Source: Leptidea sinapis
Lineage: Eukaryota > Arthropoda > Insecta > Lepidoptera > Pieridae
Direction: 5' to 3'
Length of the DNA: 64,000 bases
Assembly: GCF_905404315.1 (NCBI RefSeq)
Contig: NC_066287.1
Span: 3,782,001-3,846,000, forward strand
Part shown: positions 32,663 through 44,407 of the stretch, in pieces
Layout: every line of letters starts with the position of its first letter
Position numbering within the stretch: position 1 is the stretch's first letter
Program-made: the position numbers and the translations under genes
Notes under the pieces: generated by a model
The model's input: the letters and a program-made list of their open reading frames with translations, nothing else
Databases searched by the model: none
Told to the model about the DNA's origin: nothing

Positions 32663-33048
32663 CAGGGGCGTGCATATCATATAGGCAATTAGGCAGTGCC
32701 TACCTCGTTATGAACCTGAATAAATATAGCACTAGTGTTTAATTTGCTTTCGATACTTTATTACCAAACTTCTATTTAACTACCACTCATAAAATTTTTC
32801 CTTACTCTAGAGACTGACCCCCTTATTCATAATGGTCCGCTAACTTTAAACAGCCGCTTAGGAGTGTTTTTTCTCATTCTGACTTAGGTCAATAGAAGAA
32901 GACAGAGTGAGAATTAGCAATGCTTTAAGTTATAAGACTATTATGAATAATGGGGTAAATACCTACGGTAAGCAATCTTTGCTAATTCCGAAGCTACGAC
33001 TAGTTAGATCCAGTGCCTACCTTTCTAGAAAACCAATGCACGCCCCTG
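32663..33048. mobile_element. hAT non-autonomous element split by MITE-A
   Basis: Ends CAGGGGCGTGCAT and ATGCACGCCCCTG, exact inverted repeats. Flanking octamers CAGGTGAT (32655-32662) and CAGCTGAT (33049-33056) differ by one base, as expected of an aged 8-bp hAT duplication. MITE-A copy 3 sits inside. A second copy lies at 59076-59692. Confidence 0.85.
32818..32955 (+). mobile_element. MITE-A copy 3
   Basis: 138 bp, CCCCCTTATTCATAATGG ... TATGAATAATGGGG (last arm with a changed base). Inside the hAT element. Confidence 0.85.
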
Positions 33049-33086
33049 CAGCTGATAAGCCTTGAAACAAGCGTGATTGTTTCAGA

Positions 33087-33290
33087 CTTAGATCATTTAT
33101 ACGTCTAGATAGACCGTGACAGCTGTGAAAACGTGGAAAAAAAATTGAGGTCGAGCTTAACCTCTATTTTGAGCAATGCACGCACACTAACACAAAGTGA
33201 CATACACGTCGCAAGTGTAGAAGCGTAGCTTGTCACGCACCCTAACGTTACAAACACAGAGGCTCTATCTAGACGTATAAATTATTTAAG
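33087..33290 (+). mobile_element. MITE-C copy, intact (204 bp)
   Basis: CTTAGATCATTTATACGTCT...GTGACAGCTGTGAAAACGT...GAGGCTCTATCTAGACG...TTATTTAAG. Terminal inverted repeat of about 27 bp built on TTTATACGTCTAGATAGA. Confidence 0.85.
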
Positions 33291-34104
33291 GTTTCTGAGT
33301 ATATCGCACTGACACTCCTTAATATCACAGCAGCCCGTAGGCGACCAGGCCTCGCGACATTTGCTTGACAGATCGCTATCGCGTTGACGCACCCGCTATC
33401 TGTTATCAGCACCTATCAACTACAGAGATCGCTTTATAATGTTCGAGATAAACAAACGATGGCAATCTAATTATGTTAAAGTGGCGTTTCAATTACGGTT
33501 CTAATTTGTTTTAATGAAAGATAGATCAGTTATTAGAATTGTTATTTACAATATACTGATCATACAAAGCCCGTTTCGCAGGCATTACTACGTGCAACCT
33601 TTTTTTGCAGTGGATGCCTGCTAGATAGGTTTTGTCAGCCAATCGGTGGAGAATAACAGCAAGGCTTGGACACAAAATAAATTTCGTAAAGTACTTTATA
33701 TACGGTTTTTTCTACCATTAACCAACAATTTTACAGGCTTTATTACTCACTACATTATAAGTTTTCGTTGAGTAAACCGGTTTAAAACATGTATCGCAGA
33801 GTCATTTGACGAAGTAGCGATTTTAGAATATTTACTCATCATTTGACCGCACGAGTGGAGCAGATCTGCAGTCTATCATTTGGTAGGTACGCCCGTCTCG
33901 TTTCGACCTGCAGATAGTAGGTAGTGATCCTACTACCACGGCAAATTATCAAATGAAAATTCATTTAGGCTTAGTTCATATGACCACGCCGTACAAGATC
34001 TGATTATAGTGTATATCTTCGCGGTCCCACCCAAGCGCAAGATCGTGAATGTTCCAACCAATTATTAGTAGGTAGATACCAAAATCTACTATCTAAAGTT
34101 ATTT
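33291..34104. other. No gene seen
   Basis: Unremarkable AT-rich sequence; 33840-33960 has a few GC-rich words but no motif I can name. Confidence 0.45.
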
Positions 34105-34334
34105 AAAAAAAAGATTTGCTTGAAATTTTGTGTGCATATCAGGTGGGTCTGAGAATCGGCCAACATCTATTTTTCATATACTTATAATATGAGAAGGGTG
34201 TCCTCTAAATATTTTTTTTTATTTTTATTCATTCATTCTCTACGATTAACCTACTAATTAATTATAATTATTTTAATTATTGAATAATTTTTTGGTATCA
34301 TATATGGCAATACAAAGTTTGCTGGGTCAGCAAG
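34105..34334 (+). mobile_element. Decayed Helitron (GCAA-hairpin type)
   Basis: GGGTCTGAGAATCGGCCAAC, then GGCAATACAAAGTTTGCTGG and GTCAGCAAG (CTAG changed). The 5' end is not preserved. Confidence 0.6.
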
Positions 34335-34661
34335 TTAAATGAATAAAATTAGTTAAACAATGATTAACTTTAAACATAAGTGATGTGTTGACGACGTCTC
34401 CGCTGGGTAAACAGTGTGTGACATGCAATGGAATGCGCTCAGCTGATACCGCGGCGACCGCAACACATATCACTCGTACGGCTGCCGCGAGTCGTTACAA
34501 CACGCACGCTCAATGTACTGCAGCTGCCATGAGCTGGCAGAGCGAAAAAAAAAAGCAACTAATTATAATTCTTAATCCTTTTATTAGATACAACTTACAT
34601 TACAAGTTTAATATTTGAACTGTACATTATCTATATTTGGAGTATATCACCATCATCTTAA

Positions 34662-35017
34662 TCTTAATATATATAAATCTCGTGCCACAATGTTTGTCCT
34701 CAATGGACTCCTAAACTAATGAACGGATTTTAATGGCGATTACTTCATGGAGTCCAGTTAACTTGAGAGATAGGATAGTTTTTATATCGATTTGGGATCC
34801 ATAAATATTTTTATTTTCAATATTTATTTTGTATGGACATATTTTCTATGAGAATTTCGTGACGCACGGTTTGACAGTTCCAATGAGAAACAATTTCACT
34901 ATAGCAACACGGTGCATTGTTTACGAAATCATTATTGATGTTTTGAAATATTATTGGCAAATTCCTGTAAACAGTATTTTTTATTATTATGTACAGAACG
35001 TCTGTCTGGTCAGCTAG
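34662..35017 (+). mobile_element. Non-autonomous Helitron (ACAGA-hairpin type)
   Basis: Starts A|TCTTAATATATATAAATCTC and ends ACAGAACGTCTGTCTGGTCAGCTAG-like before T, with the hairpin loop cut to three bases. Sequence TGGACTCCTAAACTAATGAA is shared (reversed) with 1681-2046. Coding shadows on both strands are not genes. Confidence 0.82.
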
Positions 35018-35314
35018 TATTATATAATTAAATAATTTTCCATTGGACTTTGCACATATCGAAATTGAAATGATTTGTAAACTATTTAATTGAAAATAAG
35101 AACCTGTTTTGGTTGACAGCAAATTCAAACAAACACCTCACGTAATGTATGGACGCCCCTTTATGGTAGATAGTTCTAATTATCGTGACTAAATATTACA
35201 CCAATTTATACATCCATACATCTATAAAGGTAAATGTAAGCAAATGAACAAGTTTTTTTCTTCTTTTAGGTACGAAAACCACATATTTTTATAAAAATTA
35301 CTGGCAATTCTCAA

Positions 35315-35352
<38 letters not shown>

Positions 35353-36824
35353 GATAAGACATTCATAGATGTTATGCGGGGATGATCAACCGATCTCCCG
35401 AAACATGACGTAAGTATGGGCAGTAGGATTTCTTCCTAATCTAAAAACCTTACGAAATAATACGCTTAGCTACATAAAAATATTGTACGATAAGCACAAG
35501 GTCATCGCGTACTGAAGCACATCCACCGTATTATCGACGTTATGCCACACGCAATAAAGATTATAATCTCATATGAAACAATATGTATTTTCTTACCGAT
35601 ATTCAAATTAGCCTATTACGAAGTCGTAAAGATATCTCGTGAAAGGGTTAAGTGGTTACAATATATCGTATGAATAAAAATATTATTTATCATAATACAT
35701 ATTTTATAAATAGAAATTTATTAAGTATTATATTTTGTTAACTATCTATAGCAGAGCTTCCAAAATTCGTTGACTGGTGGTAATAATAATAAAAAAACAT
35801 ACAGTATTGGTCATTTTAATAAATTCACTGTTTATGGCACATAGTTCTAATTCTCGTGACTAATTATGATATTTAACTATTTATGGGGAACGTCACACTA
35901 TAATTTAAATACATGTAACTAAAACAATTGAAGTAAAGTAGAATAAATTGAAGACAAAGTAACCACTGCGTAAAAACCATGTTAGCAATTTTCATATTGA
36001 TGAAACTTAGATGTACACTTATCCCATTAAAGTAATTATTTGTGTAAATCTAATAGTTCCTTATTAATAAACGTAACGATATGTATGTATGTTCCATATT
36101 CGGGCTTTGTTTTTATACGACGTGCATTGTCTATAAGTATGTATAGAACGTCATTGGTGGACGTGCCTCATTTTGATCTATTCAATGCGTCACCTAACGT
36201 TAAGCGTAACGTTTTAAGACGTTAATACATATATAGCGTAGCTGATATTGACATAATATTTGCTGATTCCTTAGCCAAATTCCGAAAGACCATTTGCAGC
36301 ATCATTGGTAATCTCTAATAATGTTATAATTGGAAAATTGATGTAACAGTGTATAACTCTTTTATTAATTTAAAAAAAAATGTTTAATTCGTAACTTATT
36401 CTATAATCTATTCGTAACTAATACATAAAATTAATTATTTCTGTGCATGCTGTGTTTATTTGTAAGTAATCACTACATTTAGTTCCTAGTTTTTAGTTCT
36501 ACTTTTTATATTTGTGTGTATTATTGTAAGTGATTGTAAATAAACCTAAAAAATAAATAAATACATGCCAGTGACCTTGCTCATAGGGCGAGGGCTGATG
36601 ACCAGGGCGAACGAGTCGTATCTAAATGGTTCAAAAAATTATCATTAATTAATCATAATAATCAAGACAACTCACCGATGTAATTTTCTTATTTAGAATA
36701 ATATTAACCGAACGTTTAGTTTTTAAACTGAATATTCCGAGGACAATTTAGTATTTTAAGTTGCAACATGTGATTTATTAAAATAAAAAGTACAACAACC
36801 ATCTGTAACGTCAACATAAGTAAT
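35018..36824. other. No gene seen
   Basis: Contains the CA/GA microsatellite listed separately. A frame at 36040-36225 has a partner-like stretch at about 56270-56345 (GGCATGTTCCATATTTCGGC...TTTTTATACGAC versus TATGTTCCATATTCGGGC...TTTTATACGAC), suggesting a low-copy repeat of unknown kind. Confidence 0.35.
35317..35352. repeat. (CA)n(GA)n compound microsatellite
   Basis: About nine CA units followed by about nine GA units. Confidence 0.93.
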
Positions 36825-37880
36825 TCAAATTCAAATATTTTTATTCAAAATAGGATTTATAATCACTTATTGAACGTCAAAATCTACCACCCATTCAAAA
36901 GAGACTGCCTCAGACCTGAGAAGAATGGGCGCAAGAAACTCAGCGGGCTTTTCTTTTATATAAAATATGGATTACAATGTAATATCGTACAATAAACATT
37001 AATAATTAAAGAGCCTGAGGGTGTTCGCTTTAATCCCAGTCCGTGGTGTCATTAAGAAAATCGTTTATGCTATAATAATATAGAATATAATATATAAAAA
37101 TATAGAATTTATTTCCACTTTGTCTTGTGTATTAGCTTTTTGTTCTATTCTATTCTTCCTACTATGGCTCCTGTGGAAGGTATACCACAAGTTTGCCAAT
37201 GACATAAAATCAAAAGACTGCTCGTCAACGTCAATCACAAAAAATACAATTCAGATACATACACATTAATTACATAAAAGTTTAAACATAATTTCAAAAC
37301 AATGCAAACCAGTGAAACAACACAAGGCTGAACCATATAATCCATAAAAAACAACTATAATACTATTTAATTCCATATTGTAATATCGTTTACGTAATCT
37401 TCAATACTGTAATAAGCCTTCGACATAAGTCTGCGTTTAATAAAACATTTAAATTTATTTATTGATAATTCAGATAAACTTTTTGGTAATTAATTATAAA
37501 ATTTAATACCATCGCATGCAAAAGAATTGTTTATTTTACAGAGCCTAGTAGGGGGCACTACAAGCTTGTAGTTATTTCTAGTGTTCAAATTATGTTTGTC
37601 GCTTATTTTACTGTATAAATTATAATGCTTATGTACGTGCAGGAGATTGCTACAAATATATTGGCCGTACATGGTCATAATATGAATATCTTCGAATTTT
37701 TCCCTTAGAGATTCTCTTGGGCTCATTTGGTATATGGCACGTACAGCTCTTTTTTGAAGTATAAAGATATTATTTACTTCCGCTGCACTACCCCATAGTA
37801 TAATTCCATACGACATACATAAACATTTCTGATATGTATATGAGAAAACTGTCAATTGTAAATACATACGTATGTTCTAT
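36825..37880 (-). mobile_element. LINE-C (CR1-like), 5'-truncated
   Basis: Minus strand: RT C-terminal coding (37867 down to about 37372), then a 3' UTR with GAGCCTGAGGGTGTTCGC (complement orientation) and GCGCAAGAAACTCAGCGGGC, ending AATAAAAATATTTGAATTTG near 36825. The most complete LINE-C copy in the window. Confidence 0.78.
37372..37867 (-). pseudogene. LINE-C reverse transcriptase C-terminus
   Basis: Peptide includes YGIILWGSAAEVNNIFILQK, then RAVRAIYQMSPRESL and NTRNNYKLVVPPTRLCKIN, typical of the segment after the RT thumb in CR1/jockey-like LINEs (YG...WG.....I..LQK.A.R.I......SLR). An in-frame stop near 37489 separates GIKFYN from LPKSLSELSINKFKCFIKRR, which continues the domain to about 37372. 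Palm motifs and endonuclease are absent because of 5' truncation. Confidence 0.75.
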
Positions 37881-37902
37881 TATCTATTTATGTTATAAAA
37901 TA

Positions 37903-38188
37903 CTAGCTGACCCAGCAAACGTTGTATTGCCGATATTAAAATCGCGATACAAAAGTAACTGTTGATCGTAGATGGGTGAAAATTTGAAGTTGTATGTATT
38001 TTTTAATGCTGACTCATAATCCAACTTTAAAAAAATTACACACCCTTAACATTTAGGGGTATGAAAAATAGATGTTGGCCGATTCTCAGACCTACTCAAT
38101 ATGCTCACAAAATTTCATGAGAATCGGTCAAGCCGTTTCGGAGCAGTACGGGAACGAACATTGTGACACGAGAATTTTATATATAAGA
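37903..38188 (-). mobile_element. Non-autonomous Helitron (GCAA-hairpin type)
   Basis: CTAGCTGACCCAGCAAACGT after A; ends GAGAATTTTATATATAAGA before T. Reverse orientation relative to 14595-14914. Confidence 0.83.
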
Positions 38189-38618
38189 TGTAATAGGTAC
38201 TGTTTGTTTTCCTAATAAAAATAGAATAAATAATTAATGAATCGTCTGCTCCAACTTTTAGCAAAGACTGTTTTGAAAACATTTCACTTGCTTTATCTCG
38301 TGCCCTATTTTGGCAGCGGCAAAAAGTTTTGGACGTTGTCGGAAAATACTCTCGAAAGGCATAAATGGGAGAGCCTTTGTATTTTATAGTTCAAGTTTGT
38401 TTAAAAGCTGCTGAGAATAATAATTCTTAGTGTCATATTATTTACTTCGTTTCAGAAAGCGGTTGGCTATCGAAGTTTATGAATTTGTATGTATGTATTG
38501 TATTTATTTCTGTTTGTGACCGAGCCCTAACTAAAATGGACGACGGATATTACAGAAACATTCCAACCACCTTGATAAACATCACAGGTAGGCATGATAA
38601 AATACATGTTAAGCTTTA
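38189..38618. other. No feature seen
   Basis: Nothing supported between the Helitron and the diverged MITE-C. Confidence 0.45.
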
Positions 38619-38832
38619 AAGATCATTTATAAGACTTTCACAGCTGTGAAAACGTCGAAAGAGATTGAGGTTAACAGTTCACCTCTAGTCTAAACAATGC
38701 GCGCACGCTGACACAAAGTGACAAACAAATCGCGAGTGTAGTAGCTTGTCACACAAACTAAAGTAATAAACCTGGCCTGTTTTCATCGGTGGTCTAGAAG
38801 CAAGAGGCTCTAATTAAATAAAAGATCTAAGA
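38619..38832 (+). mobile_element. MITE-C copy, diverged
   Basis: AAAGATCATTTATAAGACTT...CACAGCTGTGAAAACGTCGA...CGGTGGTCTAGAAGCAAGAG. Terminal repeats eroded. Confidence 0.7.
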
Positions 38833-39183
38833 TGTAAGTAATAAATTAATATGATTAGAGAAAACAAATGACAAAATATATAATATATTGTATTTGCGTG
38901 AGTAATAAAAGCCGACAGAGCCTACAGTTTTTCATATACAACGTACTAAGTCTGTACAGATTGAAGACCGCAATTCATTTTATATTCGATTCTGTTTCGT
39001 CATTCAAGCCCGCGAGGTCAATGAAAGATAGTAGCGGCGGTCGTAAAAACTGCGCACCGTGTTTATTTATACGCGCACACACACATGCGCCGGCGCACGG
39101 ATATTACACATGACGTGGATAACACACGTGGAATAGATGGCAATGGGGGATTATAGTGTGCCAGTACTATCTACATTCCATAC
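38833..39183. other. No feature seen
   Basis: A frame at 38868-39113 has no recognisable motif; short ACAC-rich runs near 39078. Confidence 0.4.
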
Positions 39184-39228
39184 CAGGGGTGTCAAAGCTA
39201 CGGCCCGCAGGCCAAATCCGGCCCGCGT
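39184..39228 (+). mobile_element. hAT terminus fragment
   Basis: CAGGGGTGTCAAAGCTACGG followed by CCCGCAGGCCAAATCCGG is the common hAT terminus with GGCCCGC subterminal repeats. The rest is missing; LINE-B begins immediately after. Confidence 0.6.
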
Positions 39229-39235
39229 CAGCCAA

Positions 39236-39519
39236 TGTTAGGATATCATCCCCACCGTCTGGATGTGTGGCGGTCCTCCACAGTACGGTTTTCAAGGAGC
39301 TTTCTTCCACGTACTACAAAGCTGTGGAATGAACTTCCTTGTGCGGTGTTTCCGGGACGATACGACATGGGTACCTTCAAAAAAAGCGCGTACACCTTCC
39401 TTAAAGTCCGGCAGCGCTCCTGTGATTCCTCTGGTGTTGCAAGAGATTGTAGGCGGCGGTGATCATTTAACAACAGGTGACCCGTACGCTCGTTTGTCCT
39501 CCTATTCCACAAAAAAAAT
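39236..39519 (+). mobile_element. LINE-B 3' end
   Basis: Coding tail HPHRLDVWRSSTVRFSRSFL, then LWNELPCAVFPGRYDMGTFK, and a 3' end CCTATTCCACAAAAAAAA. 5'-truncated within the RT C-terminus. Confidence 0.78.
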
Positions 39520-40076
39520 GTCATAGTATTATTACAATTTATGTGAGAAGTTGAAGAAGAAAGCACCGAATGATAAGTAACTACTCGGTTTTTTTACTAA
39601 CACAAAAGTTTTTATAAAACCTTATTAAAAAATTATTGAATTAATCTTCATTTTGTGAATATCCATAATTACTTATCCAAATGTTGTGAGTTTTCTTGAG
39701 TGTAACGTCCGTAAAGATTTGTCTTCAATCAATTCGAGACGTGTTTCGCCTCCACACGAGGCATCCTCCGGAGATGATAACTTGCCAAATTCTCGCACGA
39801 GCGATTATAAAAAACTAATTACCGCTGGAGAGAACTTTAAACAAATTGCCTAACAAATTACTGTATATAAATTAAATTGTGATAATTATATTAGTAAGAC
39901 CACGAACAAAAAACTTGTTACCTACTATAACTCTACTTTCTGAATATTTACAAAAAACAATAGTATTGCATTATTCAAGAAAATTTGTTATTTTCAGTTA
40001 TTCTACATAATTCTGGGATTAAAATATATACAAATTAAAGTAATAAAATTATACAGGATACCTATAACCGCTTAGC
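39520..40076. other. No gene seen
   Basis: A 39690-39860 stretch (CACGAGGCATCCTCCGGAGA, TTGCCAAATTCTCGCACGAG) has the feel of an interspersed repeat but has no partner in this window. Confidence 0.35.
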
Positions 40077-40521
40077 TTAAGGCGACACTAAATGCCAGCG
40101 ACCTTGAGCGATATGAGTTCACGGCTGCCAGCCCGCCATCTATATAACAAAACCAATATTTTCAAATTCTTGGGTGGAAAACAGTTTATATGCTTACAAT
40201 CCTCGTTATTCACTACTAATCTGAATAAATGAACCTACACAAAAAAGTACAAGCTATAAGAATAACTTTTCTGAGAGAAGTACCAAAAAAATACGTCACG
40301 CCATGCCAACAAACTTGTTTAACTTCAAAGAAAAGTGGTAGTTCAAAAAGGCTCGGCAGTGTTAACTATAACCAACAGCAAGCATTAGCAACCTACAAAT
40401 AAGACTTAAGGATATGTGTAACAGGATTAAGTAGTGTTCATAGCTCGAAATGCCATACTTTCACCACAAGATTATCTAAAAACACCATGTTTGCGTGTTT
40501 TCTGCTTACTCTTCGCCTTAA
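40077..40521 (+). mobile_element. TTAA-flanked unit, copy 2 (left arm of inverted repeat)
   Basis: TTAA-GGCGACACTAAATGCC ... CTCTTCGCC-TTAA. About 95% identical by eye to the reverse of 41271-41695. Confidence 0.8.
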
Positions 40522-41270
40522 CATCCGATAACGCATGCATGATTCATAATATGGTATTTTTGTTCGGCTCTCCAGGTGTGACTTAATTTCCTAATATGCA
40601 ATCATTGTAGTTGAGCAGGCTATAAACTGGAAAGCAGGTCATTTAGATGGAGATATAGATAATGGAATTATGATAAGGTTTATTTTATTTCATATTACCC
40701 TCAAAAATCAAAACACTACATAATATAACGTACGTACAGTAAAAATACGAAATTTGCACATAGGTAAGTACTTAACTTTACTTATTTTGGGTCAGTTTTG
40801 TTCCGTGCTTCTGAAAATATTTTACATAACACTATCAAAACTGTGCACGTTATTATGAACAGCATAACATGTGAGTGATACAACCTCCCGCTGCGCTAGT
40901 ACAGTTGAAAATGAGGCGATCGATTTAGCGCACATGTTTTATAGTACATTTTAAAATTTTCCATGTTAAAATATTTTTATTAGTAGAATATTTTTTACAG
41001 TTTTCATAATGTTATGTAAGATTCACATAAGCACGACACAAAATTGACCGAAATCAGTACTTTTTCAGGACTTTTCAGTTTACGTATCAATTACTGGACT
41101 GTATTAGGTCGCTACTAGATATGGAATAATTGGGCTAATTTTAACTATGACTTTATTTAATTGCTGCTAAATTAAGGTCTCTATATATGAGCTAATATAA
41201 TATGTAATATGACATGAATGAGAGCACTCGGCCGCTGGACAAATTGGTCGCCACGGGGCGGCTTACACAG
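40522..41270. other. Spacer of the large inverted repeat
   Basis: 749 bp with no open frame of note and no repeat found elsewhere in the window. Confidence 0.6.
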
Positions 41271-41695
41271 TTAAGGCGAAGAGTAAGCTGAAAACACGCA
41301 AACATGGTGTTTTTAGACAAGTTTTGTGGTGAAAGTATAGCATTTCGAGCTATGAACACTACGTTATCCTGTTACACATATTCTTAAGTTTTATTTGTAG
41401 GTTGCTTATAGTTAACACTGCCGAGCCTTTTTGAACTACCACTTTTCTTTGAAGTTAAACAAGTTTTTTGGCATGGCGTGACGCATTTTTTGGTACCTCT
41501 CTCAGAAAAGTTATTCTTATAGCTTGTACTTTTTTGTGTAGGTTCATTTATTCAGATTAGTAGTGAATAACGAGGATTGTAAGCATATAAACTGTTTTTC
41601 ACGCAAGAATTTTGAAAATATTGGCTTTGTTATATAGATGGCGGGCCGGCAGCCGTGAACTCATATCGCTCAAGGTCGCTGGCATTTAGTGTTAA
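41271..41695 (-). mobile_element. TTAA-flanked unit, copy 3 (right arm)
   Basis: TTAA-GGCGAAGAGTAAGCTGAA ... GGCATTTAGTG-TTAA, inverted relative to copy 2. Lacks the GGCGA at the far end and about 20 bp in the middle (the CCAACAGCAAGCATT segment). Confidence 0.8.
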
Positions 41696-41814
41696 GATTG
41701 CTGATCGGGCGAATAGCTAATCGGCCTAAATTACATTGTTCGAACACTTCCATCTGAATCACCCCCATGAAAAAATACATATGTAGCTTTAAGCTGTAAA
41801 TGTATATACTTTTA

Positions 41815-42165
41815 TATTAAAATCCCAGTCACTGTTCAGGCTGTTATAAATAAATTTAAATGTTTTATTAAAAAGTGGCTCTGTCGTAAATCATACAACT
41901 CCACAGCTGAATATCAAAGTGATTGGACTGCCTGGGACTAGATTATGATTATTTTATAGTGATAATAATAACAATGACAGTACAATATTTTATTAAAAAG
42001 AGCGCAAAAAATAATGCTGGGAGAGTTTCTTGCGCCGCTTTTTCTCTTTCAGAGTGCCATTTGTTTCCGAAACGGTGCGAAATGCTACTAGCATTAGAAA
42101 TTACATCAAAAATAATTCTAAAGGAATAAATTTTGAGAAAATAAATACCTTTTTATGCCTTTTTA
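41815..42165 (+). mobile_element. LINE-D 3' end, copy
   Basis: CCAGTCACTGTTCAGGCTGT...TGGCTCTGTCGTAAATC..., then GGGAGAGTTTCTTGCGCCGC and a terminus AAATACCTTTTTATGCC. Equivalent to 42519-42950 about 700 bp away in the same orientation. Confidence 0.75.
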
Positions 42166-42518
42166 CAATATTTAGAACAGACCTTCGGAACATTAATAAC
42201 TAGCTGTTAACCGAGACTTTCTCCGCATTTACCAAATTAAAACATAACGTAAGCGCCACACTACGCTAACGTTATTACTTTAGTCAAAACAATCATAATA
42301 TAATATCACTCATCGTTAAAGCAGCGTTCGTAAGAAACGTTTTAATCCGACTTACTTTGCAAAAGCGACTAACACGAAAAATAATATTAACTTTTTAGGT
42401 TAACAGGCTTTCTATTGCTAACAGAATTTTCAAAAGCGGTTCAGTACATCCAGGGATTATCCCCTTACAATCTCACTATCTTTACCTCTTTATAATATTA
42501 GTATATTAGATGTATATA
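42166..42518. other. Spacer between two LINE-D ends
   Basis: AT-rich, no feature supported. Confidence 0.4.
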
Positions 42519-42950
42519 TTATAACACTAGAAATAAGGGATTGCTTGTAACTAATTCTAGTAGGCTTCATAAGATACATAATAGCTTTAAGGGTATAAAT
42601 CCCAGCAACTGTTCAGGCATTATCTATAAATAAATTTAAATGTTTTATAAAAAATGGCTCTGTCGTAAATCCTATTACTCCACTGCTGAATATCTAAATG
42701 ATCGGACAGCCTGGGACTAGATTGTGATTATTTTATAGCGATAGAAATGACTGTACAATATTGTATATTTTTATTGAAAAGAGCGCAAAAAAAATGCTGG
42801 GAGAGTTTCTTGCGCCGCCTCTTCTCTCTCAGAGCGCCATTTGTTTCCGAAGCGGTAGTAGTATCTAGTAGTTATCAGAAATGACATCAAAAAGAATTCT
42901 AAAGGAATCAATTTTGAGAAAATAAATGCCTTTTATGACACCGTTTCAAT
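42519..42950 (+). mobile_element. LINE-D 3' end, copy
   Basis: Starts within the RT C-terminus (ACACTAGAAATAAGGGATTG, the NTRNKGLL codons) and runs to AAATAAATGCCTTTTATG. Less diverged than the neighbouring copy. Confidence 0.78.
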
Positions 42951-43613
42951 AAAGTATTGCAGACAGACAAAGCATCTATTTAATGGGGAAAAAAAATTCA
43001 TTAGGCATTACAACAGAGAAATGATCGAGTCAATGAAGAATTCAATTCAATACTATTAGCAATAGTGGTTCGCGATGGACACATAATATTATAATACTAT
43101 TCACCAACCCTTCGCAGAACACCTGCTTGGCACGCGCTATATAAATGCAAGTCTCTGTCTGTCTTCACATTATGCTAATCGACCTACGAGGGATACAGGC
43201 ACAGTACAATACAGCGTGGAGCTTTTATGGCGACATTTATTCAACACACAATATTTCATAAAAATACAAAATTCTTCACTATCACTTCGGAACAACCTGT
43301 ATGTAATCTAGTTGCCTACTTGTACAAAACGTTTTTTGATCTGATATTATGTGTGATGAATGAAATCCAATGAGGCAAGGAAGTATATAATATTCATTTC
43401 ATTTATAATACCTTTCACAAATTTTAAATATTTTTATTCATGGTGGCACCCTCTATTATCGTTTCGTTGAAATTATTTCAAAGTGACCCCTTATTCCGTT
43501 CACCAAATTCTTTTTAATTTCGCAACCCATGTATTTAATGACTAACTCAACTTAGCCGAGTAGCAGGCAAAGCAAGTTTATACGGTGATATTGTTAACAT
43601 TATATTTATCCGC
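42951..43613. other. No gene seen
   Basis: No frame above 60 codons and no recognised repeat. Confidence 0.45.
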
Positions 43614-43845
43614 TCAGGATTCTTTTAAAATCCAAACATTCCGTGAGGCACCACAAAAATTGCCTTCTTCACCTTGAGACGTAAGATGTTAAGACTCATT
43701 TGCCAAGTAATTCCAATAGCTACGGCGCCCTTTAGACCGAAACACATTAATGTTTACACATTTCTGCTTCACGATAGAAATAGACGCCGTTGTGGTTACC
43801 ATAATCTAGCGGGTATCATGTGCAAAGGAGCCTCCCGCTAATATT
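43614..43845 (-). mobile_element. SINE-A copy, diverged
   Basis: Recognisable blocks: TCACCTTGAGACGTAAGATG, GCTACGGCGCCCTTTAGACC and GCAAAGGAGCCTCCCGC. The 3' tail half is missing. Confidence 0.7.
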
Positions 43846-44269
43846 ATTACAACTTCTAGAGAACAAAATTATTTTTATAACCACACGGCGCCAGTTTCAT
43901 ATTTCGTCCTCAGTTTTTGAATCATCAATTCTTACGGTAAAATTCGCCGAGAACCGAGTTGAATGATAAATATTTATTGTAGCAATGCTAATAAAATAAA
44001 CAGTTAACGATTTTAATTTTATGACTAATGCTGCGCGTTGTCGTGATGAACTTGCACATTTCTTTACAACCTGGTTAAAAATATTGGCATTATTCTCCGT
44101 TTATTTTTGTTAGTCAAGAAAGTCCCTTTACAGCATGCAAGAACATGTATTCAATTCTTTGCAAAATCAAATTCTCACTTTAAAAGCGTTATACTCGGTT
44201 TCGGGTTAGTAGTAGTTAGTTGTACGGTAGTTGGATAAAACTATATTATGCATATTGGGCAATGTCAAA
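43846..44269. other. No feature seen
   Basis: Nothing supported. Confidence 0.45.
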
Positions 44270-44407
44270 CCCCCTTATTCATAATGGTCCACTAACTTTA
44301 AACAGCCGCTAAGGAGTGTTTTTTCTCATTCTGACTTAGGTCAATAGAAGAAGACAGAGTGAGAATTAGCGATGCTTAAAGCTAGCAGGCTGTTATAAAT
44401 AAGGGGG
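44270..44407 (+). mobile_element. MITE-A copy 4
   Basis: 138 bp, CCCCCTTATTCATAATGG ... TTATAAATAAGGGGG, immediately beside a LINE RT remnant. Confidence 0.85.

Noticed and set aside
35317..35352. Periodic repeat considered as an array
   Set aside because: Simple CA/GA microsatellite; no spacer-repeat organisation, and no CRISPR array anywhere in the window.
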